Origin: Halobacteroides halobius DSM 5150
GTDB lineage: Bacteria > Bacillota > Halanaerobiia > Halobacteroidales > Halobacteroidaceae
Length of the DNA stretch: 64,000 nucleotides
Reading direction: 5' to 3'
Assembly: GCF_000328625.1 (NCBI RefSeq)
Contig: NC_019978.1
Span: forward strand, 1,426,001 to 1,490,000
Positions 47,342 through 56,356 of this stretch are shown here, piece after piece. Below the pieces are notes generated by a model that saw nothing but the letters and a program-made list of their open reading frames with translations, searched no databases and had not been told where the DNA came from. Each line of letters begins with the position of its first letter. Position 1 is the stretch's first letter. A program made the translations under genes and the position numbers.

Positions 47342-47405
47342 GGCGTTTTGCGTTCTCCAAACCTTACAATCTCCTACCAATCTTCAATTCCCATTTAAAT
47401 TTCTA

Positions 47406-47435
47406 TTGAATATTATGTAATACAAATGTTATAAT
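47406..47435 (+). promoter_or_regulatory. Promoter of the AbrB-Doc pair
   Basis: TTGAAT at 47406-47411 and a perfect TATAAT at 47430-47435, 18 bp apart, lie 18 bp before the AbrB start. A promoter inside a cassette is usual for toxin-antitoxin cassettes. Confidence 0.6.
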
Positions 47436-47453
47436 ATAAGTGAGGTGATAACT

Positions 47454-47678
47454 ATGCAAACTATAAAACTTCGTAAAGTTGGAAATAGTTATGGGTTTAC
47501 TATTCCTAAAGAAGTCATGGAAAAATATCATTTGAAAGAAGGAGAAGAACTCCATCTTATTGAAGAAAATGATGGTTTTACATTAACTCCTTATGACCCT
47601 GAATTTGAAGAATGGACTAAATCTTTTGAAAAAACAAATCAAAAATTCAAAAACACATTAAAGGAACTATCTAAATGA
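47454..47678 (+). CDS. AbrB/MazE-type antitoxin
   Basis: 74 residues with a swapped-hairpin DNA-binding domain, TIKLRKVGNSYGFTIPKEVM, and an acidic C-terminal tail that would bind the toxin (EEWTKSFEKTNQKFKNTL). GAGGTGATAACT precedes the ATG at 47454. It overlaps the toxin gene by 4 bp (ATGA), showing translational coupling. It is on the plus strand, opposite to most cassette genes. Confidence 0.88.
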   Translation: MQTIKLRKVGNSYGFTIPKEVMEKYHLKEGEELHLIEENDGFTLTPYDPEFEEWTKSFEKTNQKFKNTLKELSK

Positions 47679-48067
47679 AAAATGTAAATTTTATTCCTAA
47701 AAAGGTTATACTATATTTCCATGAGCAACTCATCCAAATTTATGGTGGTAGCACTGGAATAAGAGATGAAAAACTTCTTGATTCTGCTATAAAGCAACCT
47801 AAAAGCACTTTTGAAGGTAACTACTTGCATGATAGTATTTTCAAAATGGCATCAGCCTATGGATTTCACTTATGCAAAAATCATCCATTCATAGATGGCA
47901 ATAAACGGGTTGCCCTTGTTGCTATGGATACATTCCTTCAAAATAACGGATATGAAATAACTGCCTCTGAAAAAGAAACTTATAAAATAATGATAAAACT
48001 ATCATCTGAAAATCTTTCAAAAGATGAATTAACAAAATGGATAGTGCAAAATACTATCTCTATCTAA
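47675..48067 (+). CDS. doc: Doc-type Fic toxin (death on curing)
   Basis: 130 residues with the Fic motif HPFIDGNKRVALVAMDTFL near residue 70. Doc-type proteins phosphorylate elongation factor Tu and halt translation unless bound by antitoxin. GSTGIRDEKLLDSAIKQP is the usual N-terminal Doc signature. The frame is intact. A toxin-antitoxin pair in a cassette array stabilises the array by making its loss harmful. Confidence 0.92.
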   Translation: MKNVNFIPKKVILYFHEQLIQIYGGSTGIRDEKLLDSAIKQPKSTFEGNYLHDSIFKMASAYGFHLCKNHPFIDGNKRVALVAMDTFLQNNGYEITASEKETYKIMIKLSSENLSKDELTKWIVQNTISI

Positions 48068-48306
48068 CTTCTTGGTAATTTAATTTCTCTATCGAGAAGT
48101 TTTCTCATATTTCTCATAAGAATTAAATTCAAATTATTAGATTATACAGATGATAATTTAGTTTAACGATAAATGTAAAATATCCAAAACTAATTATTGT
48201 CTAAGAAATTCAAGAAGATATCATTTTACAGCATCTATCTCTCAGAACTATGAGTTTCTTTATTTTTAATCAAACCACAAAACTTCCATTTAGCAAAATG
48301 TCTTAT

Positions 48307-48851
48307 GTAGGGTCGAAGCTGGTGCTTTAATTTAGATTAACATTTATCTATATTAAATTCCCAAACTCCGCCTCTGCAAACCGTGCGTACGGTTCTCCCG
48401 GTACACGGCTTCCTATTAACTTCGTCTTAAATCTCATAAGTTTTAAGCTGTACTAACTTTCGCTATGGTTGATAATGAGCTACTTTATAATCATTAAATA
48501 AACCTACTTTATCGTACAACCAATCGCTACTCCATCTCTTCCAGACATATCCTTGTATTCATACCATCGCTAATACTCCGCTGGTGTATATAAATGCATC
48601 AGTCAATTTTATTTATATATTCTGTCTTCGCCCAGACGTTAAAGGCTCGACCACCAAATTTAGCCCTTTCGAAGCTACTATGCGTTCACTGGTGTTATGG
48701 TCTGAATACTTGCTCGATATCCTATAGATACCTTTGTCAATAGACTCCAATGCTTCGATCTCCCTCCACATTGCTATTCTGCTACAAGGCTTTGACTTTT
48801 ACCTTGACGGGACTTTCACCCGTTGGATATGTCCAGCTTCGCTGGACATAC
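48307..48851 (-). mobile_element. Group II intron, ORF-deleted (copy I3)
   Basis: 545 bp retain both intron ends. The deletion joins two places that in the full copies share CCAGNCATATCCTTGT, one near the reverse transcriptase end and one upstream of its start. It therefore arose by recombination between short direct repeats. It splits attC-like site C between GTT and ATAA. Confidence 0.9.
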
Positions 48852-48978
48852 AACGTCCCGCAGCTTCGCGACGTCCTCACCAACACTCTAACCTCTAATT
48901 AAAATTACAACCTCACATAATCAGTCCCAATCTTCATTTATACTCCCACACTGGGATGTCGCTAAGCTGCTGTTAGGT
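48852..48978. repeat. attC-like site C
   Basis: AAC at 48852 and GTTAGGT at 48972-48978. Arms CCGCAGCTTCGCGACGTCC and GGGATGTCGCTAAGCTGC pair. Without the intron the left box is TTATAAC (TTAT at 48303-48306). Confidence 0.72.
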
Positions 48979-49442
48979 GACGTACCCGTTTTAATACAAT
49001 AGCAATTCCACTTTAAATTTCTATAATCTAATAACACTAATTCCCTCTTTTATATATTCATTTTAAAAATATTTGCAAATTCCAAGATTAAATCTCCACC
49101 CACTCATATCAATTTCCAAACCATATGCATCCTCAAACTCTATTTGATCAATCTCTATATCTAAAAACCTATATTTTACTCCGGTCTTTAAATAACTATC
49201 ATTATTAAAAGGAATATTAATCTGACTACCAAGTAGATAACCTATTCCTTCTCCTCCATGTATTTGTGTTGATTGACGACTATAACTTTCTAGTGAAAAG
49301 TAACTTTTCATAAATTCGTATGAATACTTACCTAATCCAGCATTTAATTCTATTAAATCATAGATAGGTTATAATTAATCATACAGTTTTTTCTCGGACA
49401 TGATATAATAAAAGAATATAAATTAAATTGGGGGAGAATATC

Positions 49443-49715
49443 ATGGCCAAACGTTATAATGATGAATTTAAAAAGAAAATTGTTAACCTTGCTAATAACG
49501 GTAAAAAGATAAGTGATATTATTAATGAATATGGTATTGCAAGATCTACTGTCCATAAATGGAAAAAAGACTTTAATAATTCTGGTTCTTTTAAAGCTAA
49601 AGATAATAGAACTGATGAAGAAAAAGAACTATTAAAATTACGTAAAGAAATTAAACAACTTAAGATGGAGAATGATATTTTAAAGCAAGCAGCGCTGATA
49701 CTAGGACAAAAGTAG
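49443..49715 (+). CDS. IS3-family transposase OrfA
   Basis: 90 residues from the ATG at 49443 (GGGGGAGAATATC upstream). The helix-turn-helix is KRYNDEFKKKIVNLANNGKK followed by EYGIARSTVHKWKKDF, then a leucine-zipper-like end (ELLKLRKEIKQLKMENDIL). It ends at a run of A before TAG, where a -1 frameshift would fuse it to OrfB. Confidence 0.92.
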   Translation: MAKRYNDEFKKKIVNLANNGKKISDIINEYGIARSTVHKWKKDFNNSGSFKAKDNRTDEEKELLKLRKEIKQLKMENDILKQAALILGQK

Positions 49716-49756
49716 CTGTTGTTAAGGCAAATAAAGAGAAATACAGTATTAGCGCA

Positions 49757-50554
49757 ATGTGCAAGGTGCTTAATATTTCAAGAAGTTCTGTTTATTACGA
49801 ACCCAAGAAAAAGTCTTGTAATACCGAACTTGAAAATCTAATAATAACTATCTTTAAAAATAGTAGAAATAATTATGGGACTAGAAAAATCAAAAATAGA
49901 CTAGATAAAAAAGGTTATAAAGTATCTCGAAGACGAATATCTAAAATTATGAAAAAGTATGGTCTAGTCTCCAATTATACTGTTAAGCAGTATAAAGTTC
50001 ATTCTCCAAAATGTAATGAAGAAAAAATAGATAATATTGTTGATAGAGATTTCAATAAAAAGCAGGCCTTAGATGTTGTAGTTAGTGATTTAACCTATGT
50101 TAATGTTAATGGCAAATGGAATTATATATGCCTAATAATAGACCTGTTTAACCGTGAATTTATAGGTTGTGCTGCTGGTAAAAAGAAAGATGCTGAATTA
50201 GTAACTAAAGCCTTTTATAGTATTAAGAGACCAATTGATGAGATAAACATCTTGCATACTGACAGGGGTAATGAGTTTAAAAATAAAGCAATAGATCAGA
50301 TTTTAAGTACATTCGATATTGAACGATCTTTAAGTAAAAAAGGTTGTCCTTATGACAATGCAGTAGCAGAAGCCGCCTTTAAAGTAGTTAAAACTGAATT
50401 TGTATTTAATAGAAAATTTAACAGTTTTGAAGAATTAGAATATGAGCTCTTTGATTATGTTAACTGGTATAATAACCACCGAATTCACGGGTCACTTGAT
50501 TATCTTACACCTGTTGAATATAGGTATTTAATGTCCGAGAAAAAAGTGGCCTAA
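49757..50554 (+). CDS. IS3-family transposase OrfB (integrase core)
   Basis: 265 residues from the first ATG; the frame is open further upstream (VAVVKANKEKYSIS) and is probably made by -1 frameshifting at CAAAAG near 49706-49712. The DDE core is visible: Asp in VVSDLTYVNVNGKWNYICLI, Asp in ILHTDRGNEF and Glu in AVAEAAFKVVKTEF (DDE with 35-residue spacing). IS150-like by sequence style. Confidence 0.92.
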   Translation: MCKVLNISRSSVYYEPKKKSCNTELENLIITIFKNSRNNYGTRKIKNRLDKKGYKVSRRRISKIMKKYGLVSNYTVKQYKVHSPKCNEEKIDNIVDRDFNKKQALDVVVSDLTYVNVNGKWNYICLIIDLFNREFIGCAAGKKKDAELVTKAFYSIKRPIDEINILHTDRGNEFKNKAIDQILSTFDIERSLSKKGCPYDNAVAEAAFKVVKTEFVFNRKFNSFEELEYELFDYVNWYNNHRIHGSLDYLTPVEYRYLMSEKKVA

Positions 50555-51063
50555 AAAGTGTTGACAATCCATCATCGAAAAAACCTAATGTAACTTCCCC
50601 ATAAGGAGCAAATAAACTAACTTTTAAATCATCCTTTTCACTAGCTATATATTCAATACCTCCATTAATTCCTACTCGATCAGTAAACTTATATTTTACT
50701 CCACCATAAAAACCTACACCTCTTTGTAACTCTTCTTTATGTTTTGTCCATTTTAATCCATGTAATGTCATGGTAGTGTCAAAAGTATTCTGTGTAACAC
50801 CAGCAAACCACTTAAATCCTGTATTAGAATTATTAAATGATGTTTCTTCTTTTTCAGAAACATTTTGATCTTGTTGTTTTGGTTCTTTTTCATTCTCCTT
50901 TGAAGAATCATAAATTGATTTATTTTCTATAGTTGAATCAAAATACTTATTTAAATCTATTTTTTCTTCTGCCTCAATTTTAATATTTATTCCACATATT
51001 AAACTAAAAACGATTAAAATTATACTAAATGATAAATTTATTCTTTTCATTTTTATACTCCTT

Positions 51064-51471
51064 TTAATCAGAATAATTAATTTTAGTTATCTTATCCTTA
51101 TTTACATGAATCTTAGTTTCAATATAATCAGGATAATAATCTCCTTCAACTGGAATACTAATTTGAACCTCATAATCTCCTTCTTTCAATCTGCTTATTT
51201 TAAAATATCCTATTTGGTTTGAATAAGTTAATGTTGGTTCATAACTATAATCTCTTGCTTTAATCTTAGCAAAAACTGGAACTAAACTTGCATCATTTCT
51301 TCTTTCTCCACTTACTATATAGTCAATATAATTATCCTCATTTAAATCTCTATAAATATATCCTTCTATCCCTCCATTCTCTGTAGCATTATTAGAATCA
51401 CTACATCCAACCAAGAAGAAAACTAATATTAACAAAATAATAAATTTCCAATTTAGTCTTCTGCTAAACAT
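51064..51471 (-). CDS. Small lipoprotein with a carboxypeptidase-regulatory-like domain
   Basis: 135 residues. The lipobox is FFLVGC after a short signal peptide. The mature part has one Ig-like fold domain, GGIEGYIYRDLNEDNYIDYI leading to GYFKISRLKEGDYEVQISIP. It probably sits at the cell envelope together with the interrupted beta-barrel-like protein, whose gene follows by 13 bp. Function unknown. Confidence 0.75.
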   Translation of the reverse strand: MFSRRLNWKFIILLILVFFLVGCSDSNNATENGGIEGYIYRDLNEDNYIDYIVSGERRNDASLVPVFAKIKARDYSYEPTLTYSNQIGYFKISRLKEGDYEVQISIPVEGDYYPDYIETKIHVNKDKITKINYSD

Positions 51472-51567
51472 TCATCTTTCACCTACCTAAATTTAATATT
51501 ATATCGCTCTATTTTTTCATTATACTAATTACTCTTTATTAATTGATATTAACTTGGTATGTCACCT

Positions 51568-53528
51568 GTAGGGTCGAAGCTAGTGCTTTAATTTAGATTA
51601 ACATTTATCTATATTAAATTCCCAAACTCCGCCTCTGCAAACCGTGCGTACGGTTCTCCCGTACACGGCTTTCCTATTAACTTCGTCTTAAATCTCATAA
51701 GTTTTAAGCTGTACTAACTTTCGCTATGGTTGATAATGAGCTACTTTATAATCATTAAATAAACCTACTTTATTGTACAACCAATCGCTACTCCATCTCT
51801 TCCAGCCATATCCTTGTTTTCCTCGCTGCTTCATTAGATACCTTCTTACTTTCTTTTCTACATAATCTCTGATATAAGAAAAACAATTTCTTGAATCTCC
51901 TATGGTAAAGTAATTAATCCAACCCCTTAGTACAGAGTTTAATTCTTCTATCATACTTTCAAATATACCTGTTGTTCTATGCTTTTTAACTACTTCCCTT
52001 ATTTTCTGTAGTAACTTTGTTCTCTTCTTGATTTGAGGTGTTGTCAATACTCCCCATTTTCCGCTGAAAGTCTTCCTTCTTTTTATAGTAAACCCTAAAA
52101 AATTTATTGAATCTCCTTCTTCTAAGTTCACTATCTTAGTCTTTTCTTTGTTTATCTTTACTTGTATCTTGTTAAATTCTTCTTTCAGCCTTTTCATTAC
52201 TTTTGGAAGCAACCAATTCATACTGTAATGGCTCGATACTGCTATTACAATATCATCTGCAAAGCGGGCATATTCTACCTCTGTATATCTCCCTTTACTC
52301 TTTGTCACCTCGGTTGCTCTTTCAAGCATTTTATCAACTTCATTTAAATAAAGATTAGCAAATAATGGAGAAATAACTCCACCTTGAGGTACACCTTCTT
52401 TCCCACTAGCTTTTAATATTAGCTTTATCAGATGCATTATATCTTTATCTATTACTCGCTTTCCCACTTTAGCTAGCAGAATATGATGTTTTACTGTATC
52501 AAAGTAATTTGATAAATCTAAGTCTATTACTTTTCTTTTCCCCGTTATTATTGCTTTTTCTATTTTCTTTACTGCTTGATGAGCATTCCTTTTTGGGCGA
52601 TATCCATAAGAACCTTCTTGAAAATCTGCTTCAAATATCGGCTCTAATATTAATTTTAAAGCTCCCTGTACTATTCTATCTTTAATAGTTGGAATTCCTA
52701 GCACTCTTACTTTCCCATTTTCTTTTGGTATCTCTTGTTTTCGATTTATCTGTGGTTTATATGTCCTATTTACTAGTTCTTCTCTTATTTCTTTCAGATA
52801 TTTTGTTACTCCTATTTCTTCAATATCTTCAAATGTCACTCTATCTATTCCTGAAGAACCAGCTTTCTCTTTTGCCATTATATATGCTTTCCTAAGTGTG
52901 TCCATTTTGCATACATGAACATACATCCCCCAGAATTTATGAGATTCTTCCTTTTTAGATTTAAGATATATTCTCCTTCTCAAGTCTTGTAAACTAATGG
53001 ATGCTTTTATCATTTCACCCTTACCTCCTGTATTGTTAGAGAAATTATTAAATAGTAGGGTTCCTTTGCTATATGAAGTTATATTTACTTCATAATCTTC
53101 GCTACTACAAACCCGTCCGCCACCCTCTTCTTTTCCAATTCATTTCCTAGGTCTTAGTTATAAAATCTTCTTTGCTCAAGTGATTTCTCACAGGAAGAAG
53201 TAGGGCTTCTCCAGTTCCAGACATATCCTTGTATCCATACTACCGCTAATACTCCGCTGGTGTATATAAATGTTTCAGTCATTTTCATTTATATATCCTG
53301 TCTTCACCCAGACGTTAAAGGTTCGACCACCAAATTTTACCCCTTTCGAAGCTAGTATGCGTTCACTGGTGTTATAGTCTGAATACTTGCTCGATATCCT
53401 AACGATATCTTTGTCAATAGACTTCAATGTTTAGATCTCTCACCACACTGCTATCCTACTACAAGGCTTTGACTTTTACCTTGACGGGACTTTCACCCGT
53501 TGGATATGTCCAGCTTCGCTGGACATAC
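51568..53528 (-). mobile_element. Group II intron, full length 1961 bp (copy I4, tandem)
   Basis: Same ends and length as copies I2 and I5. Its 5' end (GTATG at 53528) directly abuts the 3' end of copy I5 with no base between. Its 3' flank is ACCT (51564-51567), the RRRY side of attC-like site D. Confidence 0.95.
51724..53013 (-). CDS. ltrA: Group II intron reverse transcriptase/maturase (copy I4)
   Basis: 429 residues, identical to the copies at 45407 and 53685 except Lys for Glu in GYGWKRWSSDW near residue 407. All RT motifs (FADD, PQGGVISPL) and the X region are intact, so it is probably functional. Confidence 0.95.
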   Translation of the reverse strand: MIKASISLQDLRRRIYLKSKKEESHKFWGMYVHVCKMDTLRKAYIMAKEKAGSSGIDRVTFEDIEEIGVTKYLKEIREELVNRTYKPQINRKQEIPKENGKVRVLGIPTIKDRIVQGALKLILEPIFEADFQEGSYGYRPKRNAHQAVKKIEKAIITGKRKVIDLDLSNYFDTVKHHILLAKVGKRVIDKDIMHLIKLILKASGKEGVPQGGVISPLFANLYLNEVDKMLERATEVTKSKGRYTEVEYARFADDIVIAVSSHYSMNWLLPKVMKRLKEEFNKIQVKINKEKTKIVNLEEGDSINFLGFTIKRRKTFSGKWGVLTTPQIKKRTKLLQKIREVVKKHRTTGIFESMIEELNSVLRGWINYFTIGDSRNCFSYIRDYVEKKVRRYLMKQRGKQGYGWKRWSSDWLYNKVGLFNDYKVAHYQP

Positions 53529-55489
53529 GTAGGGTCGAAGCTGGTGCTTTAATTTAGATTAACATTTATCTATATTAAATTCCCAAACTCCGCCTCTGCA
53601 AACCGTGCGTACGGTTCTCCCGTACACGGCTTTCCTATTAACTTCGTCTTAAATCTCATAAGTTTTAAGCTGTACTAACTTTCGCTATGGTTGATAATGA
53701 GCTACTTTATAATCATTAAATAAACCTACTTTATTGTACAACCAATCGCTACTCCATCTCTCCCAGCCATATCCTTGTTTTCCTCGCTGCTTCATTAGAT
53801 ACCTTCTTACTTTCTTTTCTACATAATCTCTGATATAAGAAAAACAATTTCTTGAATCTCCTATGGTAAAGTAATTAATCCAACCCCTTAGTACAGAGTT
53901 TAATTCTTCTATCATACTTTCAAATATACCTGTTGTTCTATGCTTTTTAACTACTTCCCTTATTTTCTGTAGTAACTTTGTTCTCTTCTTGATTTGAGGT
54001 GTTGTCAATACTCCCCATTTTCCGCTGAAAGTCTTCCTTCTTTTTATAGTAAACCCTAAAAAATTTATTGAATCTCCTTCTTCTAAGTTCACTATCTTAG
54101 TCTTTTCTTTGTTTATCTTTACTTGTATCTTGTTAAATTCTTCTTTCAGCCTTTTCATTACTTTTGGAAGCAACCAATTCATACTGTAATGGCTCGATAC
54201 TGCTATTACAATATCATCTGCAAAGCGGGCATATTCTACCTCTGTATATCTCCCTTTACTCTTTGTCACCTCGGTTGCTCTTTCAAGCATTTTATCAACT
54301 TCATTTAAATAAAGATTAGCAAATAATGGAGAAATAACTCCACCTTGAGGTACACCTTCTTTCCCACTAGCTTTTAATATTAGCTTTATCAGATGCATTA
54401 TATCTTTATCTATTACTCGCTTTCCCACTTTAGCTAGCAGAATATGATGTTTTACTGTATCAAAGTAATTTGATAAATCTAAGTCTATTACTTTTCTTTT
54501 CCCCGTTATTATTGCTTTTTCTATTTTCTTTACTGCTTGATGAGCATTCCTTTTTGGGCGATATCCATAAGAACCTTCTTGAAAATCTGCTTCAAATATC
54601 GGCTCTAATATTAATTTTAAAGCTCCCTGTACTATTCTATCTTTAATAGTTGGAATTCCTAGCACTCTTACTTTCCCATTTTCTTTTGGTATCTCTTGTT
54701 TTCGATTTATCTGTGGTTTATATGTCCTATTTACTAGTTCTTCTCTTATTTCTTTCAGATATTTTGTTACTCCTATTTCTTCAATATCTTCAAATGTCAC
54801 TCTATCTATTCCTGAAGAACCAGCTTTCTCTTTTGCCATTATATATGCTTTCCTAAGTGTGTCCATTTTGCATACATGAACATACATCCCCCAGAATTTA
54901 TGAGATTCTTCCTTTTTAGATTTAAGATATATTCTCCTTCTCAAGTCTTGTAAACTAATGGATGCTTTTATCATTTCACCCTTACCTCCTGTATTGTTAG
55001 AGAAATTATTAAATAGTAGGGTTCCTTTGCTATATGAAGTTATATTTACTTCATAATCTTCGCTACTACAAACCCGTCCGCCACCCTCTTCTTTTCCAAT
55101 TCATTTCCTAGGTCTTAGTTATAAAATCTTCTTTGCTCAAGTGATTTCTCACAGGAAGAAGTAGGGCTTCTCCAGTTCCAGACATATCCTTGTATCCATA
55201 CTACCGCTAATACTCCGCTGGTGTATATAAATGTTTCAGTCATTTTCATTTATATATCCTGTCTTCACCCAGACGTTAAAGGTTCGACCACCAAATTTTA
55301 CCCCTTTCGAAGCTAGTATGCGTTCACTGGTGTTATAGTCTGAATACTTGCTCGATATCCTAACGATATCTTTGTCAATAGACTTCAATGTTTAGATCTC
55401 TCACCACACTGCTATCCTACTACAAGGCTTTGACTTTTACCTTGACGGGACTTTCACCCGTTGGATATGTCCAGCTTCGCTGGACATAC
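53529..55489 (-). mobile_element. Group II intron, full length 1961 bp (copy I5, tandem)
   Basis: Runs on the minus strand from GTATG at 55489 to CCCTAC at 53529. Its 5' exon is GGGACGTT of attC-like site D. Its 3' neighbour is copy I4, not an exon, so two introns share one target site. Confidence 0.95.
53685..54974 (-). CDS. ltrA: Group II intron reverse transcriptase/maturase (copy I5)
   Basis: 429 residues with the same RT core (GVPQGGVISPLFANLYLNE, YARFADDIV) and X region as the copy at 45407-46696, to which it is identical in sequence. Begins MIKASISLQDLRRRIYLKSK. Confidence 0.95.
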   Translation of the reverse strand: MIKASISLQDLRRRIYLKSKKEESHKFWGMYVHVCKMDTLRKAYIMAKEKAGSSGIDRVTFEDIEEIGVTKYLKEIREELVNRTYKPQINRKQEIPKENGKVRVLGIPTIKDRIVQGALKLILEPIFEADFQEGSYGYRPKRNAHQAVKKIEKAIITGKRKVIDLDLSNYFDTVKHHILLAKVGKRVIDKDIMHLIKLILKASGKEGVPQGGVISPLFANLYLNEVDKMLERATEVTKSKGRYTEVEYARFADDIVIAVSSHYSMNWLLPKVMKRLKEEFNKIQVKINKEKTKIVNLEEGDSINFLGFTIKRRKTFSGKWGVLTTPQIKKRTKLLQKIREVVKKHRTTGIFESMIEELNSVLRGWINYFTIGDSRNCFSYIRDYVEKKVRRYLMKQRGKQGYGWERWSSDWLYNKVGLFNDYKVAHYQP

Positions 55490-55624
55490 AACGTCCCTGG
55501 GATTCGCGACGTCTGAGCTTACTTTCGATACAACTAATCTTCTCCTTTAAAACAATATCCTACTGATATAAGTCATCGCGGTCGATATTTCCACAGCTCA
55601 GATGTCGTTAAGCCCATGTTAGGC
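55490..55624. repeat. attC-like site D
   Basis: The best-preserved site. AAC at 55490 and GTTAGGC at 55618-55624. Arms TGGGATTCGCGACGTCTGAG (from 55498) and CTCAGATGTCGTTAAGCCCA pair over 20 or more positions with a few mismatches. Without the two introns the left box is ACCTAAC, a perfect RYYYAAC, and the whole site would be 139 bp. Confidence 0.78.
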
Positions 55625-55662
55625 GACGGACACGTCTTTAAAACGGATCAGCTTCGTTTCAA

Positions 55663-56291
55663 CTATAATCTCAGCATATTATAAATTTTTTCTGAAATTC
55701 TTTCCTCTATTGAATCTAATTTGCTTAATAAATGACTTGCAATTAAAACCATCTCAAAAGCTTCTTTAAATTCTAATTCTACTTTTCTATGACTATGTGG
55801 GTTTTTATATAATCCTATTGCTCCGGAAAAAAAGTGAGATATAGCTTCTTGTTCTGCTTTTGGTAAATCAAAATTTTGTAGCGGACCACTATCAACATTA
55901 AAAGCTTCTCTAATCAAAGCTACTCCTATTTTATCTTGCGGAAAATTTCCAATCTCTCTAACTCTTATTTCAACAAGCTTAAAAGCCTCAAATACAGCAT
56001 TGTCGTACTTCCCGATTTTCATACTTGGCCAAGCTTCTTCAGTTATACTTTGGTGAAACAATAATTCCGGAACCAATGTCCATTCCCCAATTAATTCCTG
56101 AAAATGATCTTCGCGAAATTGCACCCCTTTTTGGGTAGGGTAATATACTTTTTCACCATCCTCAAAACCTCTTTGAAATATTCTTATATCAATAAAAGTA
56201 TATGGATTATCCTGATCCGTACACGTTCATAATTCCTTCTTTCTGATTCAGCAATAACTTCATTTTTTATTATATTATCATCTTTCCCCAT
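55663..56291 (-). pseudogene. PC4-like plus TIGR02391-domain gene with a frameshift
   Basis: The ATG at 56291 follows AGGAGGAAAAATT. The N-terminus (SERRNYERVRIR) looks like a PC4/p15-type single-strand DNA-binding start, continued in another frame by DNPYTFIDIRIF and YYPTQKGVQF (PTxKGV motif). The change of frame is near 56217, probably a one-base loss. The C-terminal 153 residues hold the TIGR02391-type domain (ALIREAFNVDSGPLQ, FFSGAIGLYKNPHSHR). It lies in the first cassette next to a nuclease-like gene, so a defence link is possible but unproven. Confidence 0.65.
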
Positions 56292-56356
56292 AATTTTTCC
56301 TCCTATGAAAGTCAAATTACTTCCCTTATACTTTCGGAAAACCTTAGATCTAAAAT

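Larger units (their letters stand above)
49366..50566 (+). mobile_element. IS3-family insertion sequence, about 1.2 kb
   Basis: Inverted ends share TTTTTTCTCGGACAT (left, near 49387) and its complement ATGTCCGAGAAAAAA (right, 50531-50545). Two overlapping transposase frames lie between. The outermost bases are approximate and no clear target duplication was found. The element interrupts an envelope-protein gene. Confidence 0.85.
49063..51050 (-). pseudogene. Envelope (beta-barrel-like) protein gene interrupted by an IS3-type element
   Basis: The 5' part (51050 down to about 50567) encodes a signal peptide, an Asn/Glu-rich linker and beta-strand-rich sequence such as KYKFTDRVGINGGIEYIAS ending at GFFDDG. 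The 3' part (about 49365 down to 49063) continues in the same style (YLKTGVKYRFLDIEIDQIE) and ends LGICKYF, with the terminal aromatic residue typical of outer-membrane strands. The IS lies between them. The 5' part has a run-on reading frame into the IS that ends at 50505. It lies 13 bp after a lipoprotein gene. Confidence 0.8.

Noticed and set aside
45251-55489. Repeats considered as a CRISPR array or tandem satellite
   Set aside because: Repeat units are whole 1961-bp introns with reverse transcriptase genes and 130-bp palindromes; there is no short repeat-spacer pattern.
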